Part shown: one piece after another, positions 24,185-32,495 of the stretch | Layout of the letters: each line of letters starts with the position of its first letter | How positions within the stretch are numbered: position 1 is the first letter of the stretch | Assembly (NCBI GenBank): GCA_016179685.1 | Contig: JACPCR010000065.1 | Location: forward strand, 21,581-85,580 | Length of the DNA stretch: 64,000 nt | Direction: 5' to 3' | Origin: Planctomycetota bacterium | GTDB taxonomy: Bacteria; Planctomycetota; PUPC01; JACPCR01 | Position numbers and translations under genes: made by a program | The notes under the pieces: generated by a model | Database searches by the model: none | Seen by the model: the letters and a program-made list of their open reading frames with translations, nothing else | Told to the model about the DNA's origin: nothing

Positions 24185-24258
24185 AACGAAGCGCTTGCCG
24201 CATCCTATTTCGGTTCTGGTCGCTCGAGCCACACGGGTCGGTTTGAGGCAGCGCTTCG

Positions 24259-27200
24259 CTAATCTTTCATCTCGATCTCGCCCTCCTCCTCGCCTTCCTT
24301 GTCCTCCTCGACCGGTTTTTCGAGTTCCAGCTCGCCCTCTTCGGTGCCGTAGGCCTCGATCTCGGCCATGCGGACCGTTCCGCCGTGGACGTGGACGAAG
24401 TCGCGTCCGGCCCAGTAGTAGAGGGCGGTATCGACCTCGACGGCGGGGAAGGTGAAGACGTTGACGAGATTGGTGTTGTTGATGACGTAGCCGACGCGCC
24501 GCGAGCTCCCGGTCTTCGCCTCGTGGATGAAGACGGCATAGAAGGGGGAGAGCCACTCGGTGACGCCGCCGCCGGATACGGAGGGCCCCTGGTTGTCCTC
24601 AAAGACGGCGATGGCGACGAGCTTTTCGGGCTTCTTGAAGGCGATGGAGGCGGTGGCGTAGGCGACGCCCCCACCGCCGGGACAGCCCTTGGTCTCGTGC
24701 CAGCTCGTGTCCTGGTTGCCGAGGAGGCCGTCGACGACGCGGAAGGAGAGCTGGGGCGCTTCGTAGGGCCACCAGTGCTTCAGGTTGGCCCCGCCGCTCC
24801 AGGGCGCGACCTCGCACTTGACGCTGCCGCGGGCGTTCGGCGCTGACCCGGACAGAGCCTGGCGCTCCTCATGCAGGAAGCTCCGGCTCTGGAACTTCAT
24901 GGCCGCGACGACGAGGTCGCCGAGCAGCATGGGCATCGGGCTCGTTTCCGCTTTCGAGTAGCCGCCCTGTGCGGAGGGGACGACTACGCGAAGGCTGAAG
25001 GCGACCTCGCGGTCCGACTCGCCGGTCCGAAACGCCATACGGCGGCGCGTGAGAAGGTTTCCAATAGGCAGCCGCGCGGAAAAGGGAAGATGGGGGCTCT
25101 GCTTCTGGCTCTGGACGGCGATCTCGACGCGGGTCTGCGGCGTGAGCCGGTCCGCAGCAGCCGACGCATCGAGGAATTCGACCAGATAGGTCGTGCGAGC
25201 ACTCACGGCCAGCTTGAACTCGACCGGCCGGTCGAGCACGGCCAGGGACTTGGGTTGGGCGGGGTCCCCTGCCGGGACATTCCCCTTGGGGATCAAGGCG
25301 AGGAGTTTTTCAGGCGGCACGAGATTGGGACCGAAGGGCACGGCGCTGGCGTCCAGGGATTCAAGGTAGGAGGACTCGGGCGGCTCGGGCGGCACGCGGG
25401 CGGACTGGGCGACGGGCACGTCGCCCACGGAGCCCTGCCGTTCCACGTACTGCTCCGGGGTGCAGAGGTTGAACGGGTTGAAATCGAGTGTCCGGCCCAC
25501 CTTGCCCGTCTCGGCGTCGATCCAGAACAGCGTGCCTTCGCCGGAGCCGGCGAGGACGGTTTTCCCGTTCGGGGTGATGGCGAGTCGCGCGCCGGCGGGG
25601 ACCGGGGACTGCCAGAGTGGCTTCCCGTCGGTCGAGAAGCAGGCGGTGAAGCCGCGCAGGGAAGCGAGGATGATCTTCTGGCCGTCAGGGGTCAGGAGGG
25701 CGTGCTTCACTCGGCCGGGAATGGCAAGGTGGACGTCGGGCCGGTCGCCGGGCGCGCGCAGGTAGGCGCGGCACGAGGGGCCCTGCTCGTCATAAGCGTT
25801 GTTCTCGACGATGAGGAGATACTCGCTGCCGGGCAGCGGAAGGATGATATCCGTCCCGCGTGCGGGCTGGAGTTGTCCGGCGACCTCGCCGGAATCGAGT
25901 TGAAAGAGGTGGAATCTCGCGTCGTCGTCGACGATGAGGACGCGATCGTCGGTGAGTACCGCTTTGCCGGCGTTCAGGAGAAGCCCATCCTTCTCCCACA
26001 GGGCCTTTCCGGTCTCGGCGTCGAAGCAGAGGACGGACTGATTCCGGATGTTGCCGAGCCGGTAGACGTCGGTCTCGATGCCGAAGGCGGAGGCGATGAG
26101 GCGCCTGCCATTGGGAGAAAGCCCGTGGAAGAAGAGTGACCGGCGGTAAAGCATGAACTCCGTGCCGGTATGGGCCTCGTCATCCCGGTAGGTCCAGAGG
26201 CGCTGGCCCTGGTCGTTTACGGCGATCACTCGTCTCTGTCCGCCAAGGAACGTGCGGTTGCGGGCGGGGTCCGGGAGGAGGACGGGAGCGAGGATCTTGA
26301 TCGTGTGTCCGCCGGGGAGGCCGGGGTCGGGTGGAGCGGTGCGTTGGACGAATCCTTTCTGGAGGTCGAGGAGGTAGTCCGTGCCCCAGATATCGATGAA
26401 GACCTGTTCATCGGCGATGGGCCGGAGGCCGCCGCCGCGCCGATTCCAGACGTTGCGGCCGAAGCGGGTGAGGACGGGCCGCTGGTGGGCGATGCGGCCG
26501 CTGCTATCGAGGGCGAAGAAGGCATCGCCATAGGAATCGACGCTGACGAAGGTATATTTTCCCGTGGGCGACATGGCGACGTCGATGATTTCTGTCCCGA
26601 TCTTGCCGGCGAGCATGTTTTCGAGTGGCCGGGCCTCGCGGCTCGTGGTCGTCTGAGGCTGTCCGCCGGCGGAGCCTGGAGGGGCCGGCGCGTCCTGCGC
26701 TCCGGCCGGCTGCAGGGCGGCGAGATACCTGACCGCGGCCTCGGCCCCAGCGGGGTCCTGGCAGCCGATGTAAAGGGCGTCGCATTCGCCGAGGAAGGGG
26801 TCCCAGACATAATGCAGAAAGAACTCGCCCGGAGCGGGAAAACTGGGCGAGGGCCGGCGGCGAAGAAATTCGTCGAGGTCCTGAAGCGCCCGGTTCTCCT
26901 CCGGTCGGCCGAAGAGGACGGCGTCGCCGTCGATCCAGAGCCGGGGCCCGTATTCCTCGTAGCCGACGACGGGCCGGGAGAAGTCCATCTCCTTGCCGAA
27001 TTGCCAGGGGGCGAGGTCCACTCGTGAGGCGATGAGGCCGCCGGCGGCGAGGCCGTCGAGGATCGTCTGATCCTCCTCCTGCCAGACCCAGCGGAGGGGC
27101 AGTTCACGGACCTCAGCGGCGTCCAGGGTAAGGATTTTGGCCTTGCGGCCGCGCTTCTGGAGCAGATCGGCCATCAGATCGGCGGCGGGCCGGTAGGCGG

Positions 27201-30200
27201 CCTGCGCCTCATCGAGGAGGATCAAGACGCGATTCGGACGGGCGGCGAGGAACGGATGAATCTGGGGCAGGCCGACGACATCGACGCCAGGCTCGGCCCG
27301 GACGGCCTGCATTCCGGGTCCGGCGACCTCCTGGACGGCGCTGCAGCCGAGGACCAGGTCACGGGTTTCGAGGCGCAGCCGCGTTCCTTCCGGGAGGGCG
27401 GGCAGAGGGACATCGAGCGCGCGGTCGGGCCCGATGGCGGCGAATTGATGAAAGAAGCGGTGGCCATCCGGGCCGGCGAGGGTGACTTCGAACGGCGCAG
27501 GGTCCCGGAGGGGCTGGCCGCCGGCGTCCGCCAGCCAGGCCTGGACGCGGAGCGCTGGCGGGGAGCTGTCGATCCTCTGGGAGCGCAGGCCGATGCTTTG
27601 GGGGTCGCGCCGGCTGAGCCAGTAGATTTTTCCCTCGGCCCGGGAGAAGTCCATCTCGACGCGGCCGAGGCCGTCCCGGCGGACGGTCTCGCAGGGCTTC
27701 CCTTCGAGCAGGTCGCGGACGAACCAGCCGTCCTGGGCGAGGAGGTCGCCCTTCCGGGGCAGCGAGACGTGCTGGTAGGTCCAGTCGCCCACGGGCGTAT
27801 AGGTGTGGTTGAACACGAAGCAGCAGATGGACTCCTGTCCGGCGAGTGGCGAGATGACGATCTGCTTGTCCGAGGTGGATACGGGGATGGGAGGGAGGCC
27901 CTCGAAGGCCTTGAGGAGGAGCGGCTCGCGGGTCTTGTTGAAGTTGTCCCAGAGGTGGGCGAACTCCCAGCGCCCGTCGGGGCCGCCGAGCCCCCACCCG
28001 CCGTGCACCTGGCTGCCGTCGTAAGCGAAGCCGATGTCGCGGCCCGGGACGCCCTCGGCGCAGGTTCGGTCCCGGAGGATGACGCCGCCGGCCTTCTCGA
28101 AGGCGGCGAAGGCCTCGAGGACGGGGCGCGGCTCGTTGCCGCCGATGGCCGCGAGGAAAAGGATTTTGTACCTCTTGAGGCCGCTGCGGAGCACGTCCTC
28201 CTGGCCAAGGAGCATGCCGGGCCGGCGCAGCCGCGCCAGGTCGTGGAGCATGATGTTCTTCTGGTTCGGCCAGGGGGAGGACTTGGAGAAATAAACGGCG
28301 ACGTCGGGCAGGGGGTCCAGCGCCCTGAAGTAGGAGCCGAAGCGTTCGAAGATGCGGAGCAGCTCGACGTGGTCGGACTCGAGGGCGACGGAAGGCTTGA
28401 AGGGGCCAAACTCGGGCGAGGTGAGGGCGAAGCCGTCGAGGCCCCGGCCGGCTGCCATGAAGGCCTGAAGGAAACGGGCGTGGCGGCCGGTGCAGCAGAG
28501 GGCCGCCTGCGTGCGCTGGCCGGAGGGGTTGTCCATGCTGAGGAAGGCGGGGACCCGGAAGCTGGACCAGGGCGAGCGGCCGTAATCGGTGTAATCGACC
28601 GCGTCGCGGCGGGTCAGGGTGGAAAAGGCCAGCGGCGGGTAGGAGCCGGAGTTGCCCAGCCAGAAGGCAGGGATGCTGGAGTGGAAGGTGGCGTCGGGCC
28701 GGATGACACTCGCATCCGCGTGGTATTGCGCGTAGGCGTTGGGGAGGACGAGACTCCAGGCCTCGTAGCCGGCCTGCTGCTGGACAATCTCGATATGCCG
28801 GGGATCGGGATTCTGCTTCTTTTCCGCCTCCACGCGTTCGGCCACCCTTTTTTGCACCCATTCCTGGGCTGCGGCGTTGCGGCGGCCCTGGTGTCCGTCA
28901 ATGGCGGGGGACTCCTCCCAGTATCCACCGAGAGTGGCGTACCAGTTGTAGCGAACGCCGCCGAAGCCGGCAAGGTCGGCATACTTCTGGGTCAACAGGG
29001 CGACGCGGCGTCGCAGCCGCTGCAGCTCCTCGGGCAGGCTGTGCTTGGGATTCCATTCCTCGTGATGGAGCATGACGGGCATGGAAGGCACAGCGCGCTG
29101 CCCGATGGATGCGAGTCCCATGAGGGCGACCTCGGCCTCGTCGGGCGTCACGCATTTTTCCAGAGCGGGGCCCACCGGATGGGCCGAGTAGCTTCCGAAG
29201 GCGGCGTCGAGGTTGCCGCAGACGCGCCCGGCCAGAGGGATGAGGCCGAGCGGGATGCCCCCGTCCGGGAGCATGGCGTAGTAAGCGGTGAGGGCGTTGC
29301 CGGCGTCCGGCAGCGCCTCGCAGAAGGGTGCGTGAGCGTAAGTCTCGAAATCGGTGACGGGCTCGCGCTGAAGGATGGAAAAACGGGCAGGGAAAGCGAT
29401 GAGCGACTGGGGACGGACGGAGACGGTATAGACGCCTGGCCCCAGCCCCGAGGTCTCGAGACGAAGATGCCCGGTCGCCAGAGCTGCGGCGGGCGGCTGG
29501 CATCGGGCGAGCGGTGTTTCTCCGTGCGGGCCCGTGAGCGCCAGCTCGAAGTCGCCTGCGGGGCCCGAGCCCGGACGCGAGCGGACCGTCCAGTAGAGGT
29601 CCACAGGGTCGCCGCGGCGGAAAGCCGCTCGGTTTCGATAGGTGTACAGAGAAACGGAGCGCGGATTCTCCTGGTCCGTGACGTGAAGAAGTGCAAGAGG
29701 CGTCCCTGCGAGGCCGCTGTTTCCTTGAGCCCTGATCTGCCAGAAGCCGGGCGGGGTTGCGGCGGGGACCGGGCCGGAGAAGACGCCATCGCCTGTTCGA
29801 GCCAGGGGCATCTCCAAGTGGGTGGGCGGGGAAGCCCCGGCTGTACCCGGTGCGGCCTCGAGGTGACAAGGGAAGGAGGCCTCCGCAAGAGCCTCGTCAC
29901 GGCCCGCGATGGCGCGTACGTGGAGGGTCAGTGTCTGACCGGGCCTGGCCTCGTAGTCCGCGGTCTCGACGAGGTAGGCCGACGCCCGGCGCGGCTGGGC
30001 GTCGATCACGAGCGTCTTGAAGGGCCGCTGGGCGAACGTGTTGGGCACGGACACGCCGAGAATATCGTTTTTCCTCTCCGTCCCGAAGGACAGACCGAAC
30101 GATTCGACGCCCTCGGTGGCGGACAAGACCAGCACGGACGACCCGGTAGGATGAGCCCGGGCGAAGATCGTTTTGCCGGACCGGCAGACGAGGTCCGGAG

Positions 30201-31107
30201 CGGCGTTGAGCCAGCGGAGGCCGAGGCAGTGCATCGTGGCCGTGGTGGCGGGCGCGGTCAGCTCGAGGACGCGTTCGCCCACCAGGGACGCCTTGGGGGT
30301 CTTGGCGATCTTGATTTTTCCCTGGTCGTCCAGGGTGAAGGGAATCCCATTGAGCCAGTAGGGCGTGATGCCGTTTGGGGACGGAGGGAGGAAAAGGCAG
30401 ATGCGGCGGAAGCGGACCTCGCCCTGGGGCTCGTCCGATTTGCGAGTGATCTTCTTCTCGTCGGGGTCCTCGAGTGGCTTGAGCACGCCTTGAACAAGGT
30501 CCGCCCCACCATAGACGACGGAGGCGGAGAAGGTCTGGGAGCGCGTGCCATCGGAGGCGCGGATGATGATGGGCCAGAGGGCGACCTCGATGCGGTGGTT
30601 TTCCTTGTCCATTCGGACGCGGGGATCATCGCTCGAGATTTCGAGCTGATGGACGCTGAAGCGGAAATCGCCGGGCTTGATGAGGTAGTCCCCGGCGTTG
30701 AGGTTCAGTTTCACCGCGGCGGGCCGGCGGATGCCGGGCAGGACGGGCGGGCCCGCCTCGGCATCGAACGCGTCGTCCTTGATTTCCCATTCCGCGGAAG
30801 GGGCTGCTCCACCCGCCTGGGCCTGGACGGCAATCTCGCCAGCGGCCTGCTGGAGGAGTCCTTCCTCGAATTCGAGGATGGGCGTGTCATTGACCTTCAT
30901 GCCGAAGGGCCAGAAAGAAGCGACCCATCCGCCGTAGGGTGATCGGCGCAACTCGTGCAAAGGCTCGAGAGCCGTTCTCCTGCCGTCCCTGACAGTGACG
31001 AAGGCGATCTCGACCTCGAGGGCATGGGCCGCCCTGTGTTGCGCGGCGAAGAGGGCGAGCAGGATGGCGATGCGGATGAAACTTGCCGGGTTGGGGCATC
31101 GAGTCAT
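24259..31107 (-). CDS. Giant secreted glycosidase-like protein with PQQ-type propeller
   Basis: 2282 aa, ATG at 31107 with an ACGGAGC ribosome site. A signal peptide occupies residues 1-29 (ILLALFAAQHRAAHA). Residues 30-650 are beta-rich, with two macroglobulin/Ig-like stretches (YEARPGQTLTLHVRA, FRRGDPVDLYWTV). Residues 680-930 suggest a TIM-barrel glycosidase (LHHEEWNPKHSLPEELQRL, GVRYNWYATLGGYW). Residues 932-1130 resemble the amidotransferase-like trimerisation domain of GH42-type enzymes (YKILFLAAIGG, FEKAGGVILRDR). Residues 1500-1880 form a PQQ/WD propeller (VAMSPTGKYTFVSVDSYGDA, FDAETGKALWEKDG). Residues 2070-2250 are a discoidin-like domain. The last 30 residues are strongly acidic. 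Catalytic acids cannot be named with certainty. Divergent from the lacI gene, with an operator over its promoter. Confidence 0.72.
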   Translation of the reverse strand: MTRCPNPASFIRIAILLALFAAQHRAAHALEVEIAFVTVRDGRRTALEPLHELRRSPYGGWVASFWPFGMKVNDTPILEFEEGLLQQAAGEIAVQAQAGGAAPSAEWEIKDDAFDAEAGPPVLPGIRRPAAVKLNLNAGDYLIKPGDFRFSVHQLEISSDDPRVRMDKENHRIEVALWPIIIRASDGTRSQTFSASVVYGGADLVQGVLKPLEDPDEKKITRKSDEPQGEVRFRRICLFLPPSPNGITPYWLNGIPFTLDDQGKIKIAKTPKASLVGERVLELTAPATTATMHCLGLRWLNAAPDLVCRSGKTIFARAHPTGSSVLVLSATEGVESFGLSFGTERKNDILGVSVPNTFAQRPFKTLVIDAQPRRASAYLVETADYEARPGQTLTLHVRAIAGRDEALAEASFPCHLEAAPGTAGASPPTHLEMPLARTGDGVFSGPVPAATPPGFWQIRAQGNSGLAGTPLALLHVTDQENPRSVSLYTYRNRAAFRRGDPVDLYWTVRSRPGSGPAGDFELALTGPHGETPLARCQPPAAALATGHLRLETSGLGPGVYTVSVRPQSLIAFPARFSILQREPVTDFETYAHAPFCEALPDAGNALTAYYAMLPDGGIPLGLIPLAGRVCGNLDAAFGSYSAHPVGPALEKCVTPDEAEVALMGLASIGQRAVPSMPVMLHHEEWNPKHSLPEELQRLRRRVALLTQKYADLAGFGGVRYNWYATLGGYWEESPAIDGHQGRRNAAAQEWVQKRVAERVEAEKKQNPDPRHIEIVQQQAGYEAWSLVLPNAYAQYHADASVIRPDATFHSSIPAFWLGNSGSYPPLAFSTLTRRDAVDYTDYGRSPWSSFRVPAFLSMDNPSGQRTQAALCCTGRHARFLQAFMAAGRGLDGFALTSPEFGPFKPSVALESDHVELLRIFERFGSYFRALDPLPDVAVYFSKSSPWPNQKNIMLHDLARLRRPGMLLGQEDVLRSGLKRYKILFLAAIGGNEPRPVLEAFAAFEKAGGVILRDRTCAEGVPGRDIGFAYDGSQVHGGWGLGGPDGRWEFAHLWDNFNKTREPLLLKAFEGLPPIPVSTSDKQIVISPLAGQESICCFVFNHTYTPVGDWTYQHVSLPRKGDLLAQDGWFVRDLLEGKPCETVRRDGLGRVEMDFSRAEGKIYWLSRRDPQSIGLRSQRIDSSPPALRVQAWLADAGGQPLRDPAPFEVTLAGPDGHRFFHQFAAIGPDRALDVPLPALPEGTRLRLETRDLVLGCSAVQEVAGPGMQAVRAEPGVDVVGLPQIHPFLAARPNRVLILLDEAQAAYRPAADLMADLLQKRGRKAKILTLDAAEVRELPLRWVWQEEDQTILDGLAAGGLIASRVDLAPWQFGKEMDFSRPVVGYEEYGPRLWIDGDAVLFGRPEENRALQDLDEFLRRRPSPSFPAPGEFFLHYVWDPFLGECDALYIGCQDPAGAEAAVRYLAALQPAGAQDAPAPPGSAGGQPQTTTSREARPLENMLAGKIGTEIIDVAMSPTGKYTFVSVDSYGDAFFALDSSGRIAHQRPVLTRFGRNVWNRRGGGLRPIADEQVFIDIWGTDYLLDLQKGFVQRTAPPDPGLPGGHTIKILAPVLLPDPARNRTFLGGQRRVIAVNDQGQRLWTYRDDEAHTGTEFMLYRRSLFFHGLSPNGRRLIASAFGIETDVYRLGNIRNQSVLCFDAETGKALWEKDGLLLNAGKAVLTDDRVLIVDDDARFHLFQLDSGEVAGQLQPARGTDIILPLPGSEYLLIVENNAYDEQGPSCRAYLRAPGDRPDVHLAIPGRVKHALLTPDGQKIILASLRGFTACFSTDGKPLWQSPVPAGARLAITPNGKTVLAGSGEGTLFWIDAETGKVGRTLDFNPFNLCTPEQYVERQGSVGDVPVAQSARVPPEPPESSYLESLDASAVPFGPNLVPPEKLLALIPKGNVPAGDPAQPKSLAVLDRPVEFKLAVSARTTYLVEFLDASAAADRLTPQTRVEIAVQSQKQSPHLPFSARLPIGNLLTRRRMAFRTGESDREVAFSLRVVVPSAQGGYSKAETSPMPMLLGDLVVAAMKFQSRSFLHEERQALSGSAPNARGSVKCEVAPWSGGANLKHWWPYEAPQLSFRVVDGLLGNQDTSWHETKGCPGGGGVAYATASIAFKKPEKLVAIAVFEDNQGPSVSGGGVTEWLSPFYAVFIHEAKTGSSRRVGYVINNTNLVNVFTFPAVEVDTALYYWAGRDFVHVHGGTVRMAEIEAYGTEEGELELEKPVEEDKEGEEEGEIEMKD

Positions 31108-31148
31108 GGGTCACTTGCTCCGTCTGGTAGCGATATGCGGTCCAATCC

Positions 31149-31160
31149 GTTTACGTAAAC
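31149..31160. promoter_or_regulatory. LacI-type operator O1
   Basis: Perfect 12-bp palindrome GTTTACGTAAAC with the central CG typical of LacI-family operators. It overlaps the end of the -10 box of the minus-strand promoter of the 2282-aa gene, 42 bp before its start codon. The same sequence recurs at 31292-31305. Confidence 0.8.
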
Positions 31161-31186
31161 TCTAGAAGTTTCGTTATTCGTGTCAA
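31159..31186 (-). promoter_or_regulatory. Promoter of the 2282-aa glycosidase-like gene
   Basis: On the minus strand: TTGACA (31186-31181), 16-bp spacer, TAGAGT (31164-31159). The consensus -35 and a 4/6 -10 sit directly before the operator, so a bound regulator would block RNA polymerase. Confidence 0.55.
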
Positions 31187-31265
31187 GTAGCTCCTTTTGA
31201 ATAATTGCCCTGCATGACGCTTATGTAAGGCTATTCTCCTTTTCCGTAAAATGTTGTAACTGGAC

Positions 31266-31294
31266 TTGCATAACTAGAATCGGATTATTATAGT
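31266..31294 (+). promoter_or_regulatory. Promoter of the lacI-type gene
   Basis: TTGCAT (31266-31271), 17-bp spacer, TATAGT (31289-31294). The operator at 31292-31305 overlaps the -10 box and expected start point. A long leader of about 120 bases to the ATG at 31421 would follow. Confidence 0.55.
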
Positions 31295-31305
31295 TTACGT
31301 AAACT
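31292..31305. promoter_or_regulatory. LacI-type operator O2
   Basis: Perfect 14-bp palindrome AGTTTACGTAAACT, sharing its 12-bp core with the operator at 31149-31160. Centre-to-centre distance is 144 bp. Placement over the lacI promoter predicts autoregulation. Confidence 0.8.
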
Positions 31306-31420
31306 GATTCAAACGGTAAATATAAAGGTCGATAACGTACGATGCACGATACTTGAAATCTGATATCGACCGTCCGCTTCTCGCTTCCTGCTTCTCGCTT
31401 CCTACGACTCGATACCCTCC

Positions 31421-32482
31421 ATGCCCATCACCCAAAAAGACCTCGCTAAACAGTTCAGTGTCTCCCAAATGACTGTATCCCGCGCCCTCCGGGGCGATCA
31501 AGGAGTCAGCAAGGAGCTTCGACAATCCATCCTTTCCGTGGCCCAGGAGCAGGGCTATACCCTGGAATCACACCACGATGCCCGCGCCCTCCGTCAACGC
31601 GCCCGCGGAGCGAGCCGCATCCACAACGTCGTCTGCGTCATGGTCTGGGAGGAGGAGGGCGGCGACGAGCAGAGCTTCCACGGCAAAATCCACAAAGGCA
31701 TCCGCCAGGCCGGCCGCGACCTCGGCATCGAGACCGTGATGAGCGGCGTCGTCAGCGAATTGCCCCTGGTCGTCACACGCCGCCAGGTGGACGGCGTCAT
31801 CCGCATGATCGGGGACCGGGACCTGGAAAACGGTCCCGTCGGTTGTCCGTTGCCCTGGGTTTCCCTCCTCTATGATATGCCGGGTGCGGACCTGGTGACG
31901 ATCGACCACGTGGCGGCCTCTCGGGAGGTGGGGCGTTACCTTTGTTCGCTGGGACATCGGCGGATCGCCTTCATCGGTCCGGATTCGCTTTTCGCCCGGC
32001 AGCGTCTCGAAGGCATCCGGGCCGCGGCGCGGGAGTCCGACGCCGAAGTGCCCGATGCGTTCGTCCTGCTTCGAAACCAGGCCTTTGGAGAGGAGGCCAC
32101 AACGGCGCTGCTGGACGAGATCCTTTCGCCCGTCGGGGACCTCGCCCAGCTTGGCCGCCACTTCACGGCTCTGGTGGCCTATAACGACTACATGGCCGTG
32201 TCCGTCATGCGCTATCTCACTCGGAAAGGCCTTCACATTCCAGGGGACTTGAGCATCGCGGGCTTCGATGGGGCGCTGCCCATCGGGTTTCGCGGCCCTC
32301 AGGTCACCACCGCCGTCATCCCCCTCGAGGTGCTGGGCGCCGACGCGCTCCGCATCCTGGATTGGAGGCTGGCAAACCCTTCCGCGCCGAGGAGGCGTCT
32401 CGTCCTGGACACCCAGTTCATGCCAGGCGAGACCTCGGCGCCCCCCCGCCCGCTCCCCGTCATCTCTCAAGCCCATTCTTGA
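31421..32482 (+). CDS. LacI-family transcriptional regulator
   Basis: 353 aa. The helix-turn-helix is at residues 3-46: TQKDLAKQFSVSQMTVSRAL, then RGDQGVSKELRQSILSVAQE, QGY. The periplasmic-binding-like effector domain follows: VDGVIRMIGDRD, VTIDHVAASREVGRYLCSLG, HRRIAFIGPDSLFARQRLEG, FTALVAYNDYMAVSVMRYLT, and GLHIPGDLSIAGFDG. These are the standard sugar-sensing features of the family; the ligand is unknown. Two perfect operators in the divergent intergenic region suggest that it represses both itself and the 2282-aa glycosidase-like gene. The next gene begins 13 bp after its stop, so it heads an operon with paralogue C and the carbohydrate-binding protein. Confidence 0.93.
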   Translation: MPITQKDLAKQFSVSQMTVSRALRGDQGVSKELRQSILSVAQEQGYTLESHHDARALRQRARGASRIHNVVCVMVWEEEGGDEQSFHGKIHKGIRQAGRDLGIETVMSGVVSELPLVVTRRQVDGVIRMIGDRDLENGPVGCPLPWVSLLYDMPGADLVTIDHVAASREVGRYLCSLGHRRIAFIGPDSLFARQRLEGIRAAARESDAEVPDAFVLLRNQAFGEEATTALLDEILSPVGDLAQLGRHFTALVAYNDYMAVSVMRYLTRKGLHIPGDLSIAGFDGALPIGFRGPQVTTAVIPLEVLGADALRILDWRLANPSAPRRRLVLDTQFMPGETSAPPRPLPVISQAHS

Positions 32483-32495
32483 GGTCGTACGCTCC

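Larger units (their letters stand above)
23692..24258. other. Intergenic remnant region between vapC and the 2282-aa giant
   Basis: No complete gene. A short stretch resembling a REP-associated transposase is listed at 23823-23907. Next to it is a CAGGTCTGACCCC string (23992-24004). Two hairpins follow, at 24025-24054 (CCCC TTC GGGG core) and 24162-24184. They could end transcription arriving from either side. Confidence 0.55.

Noticed and set aside
32268..32495. N-terminal extension of paralogue C overlapping lacI
   Set aside because: It is out of frame with a clear lacI coding sequence, and the signal peptide begins at 32496.
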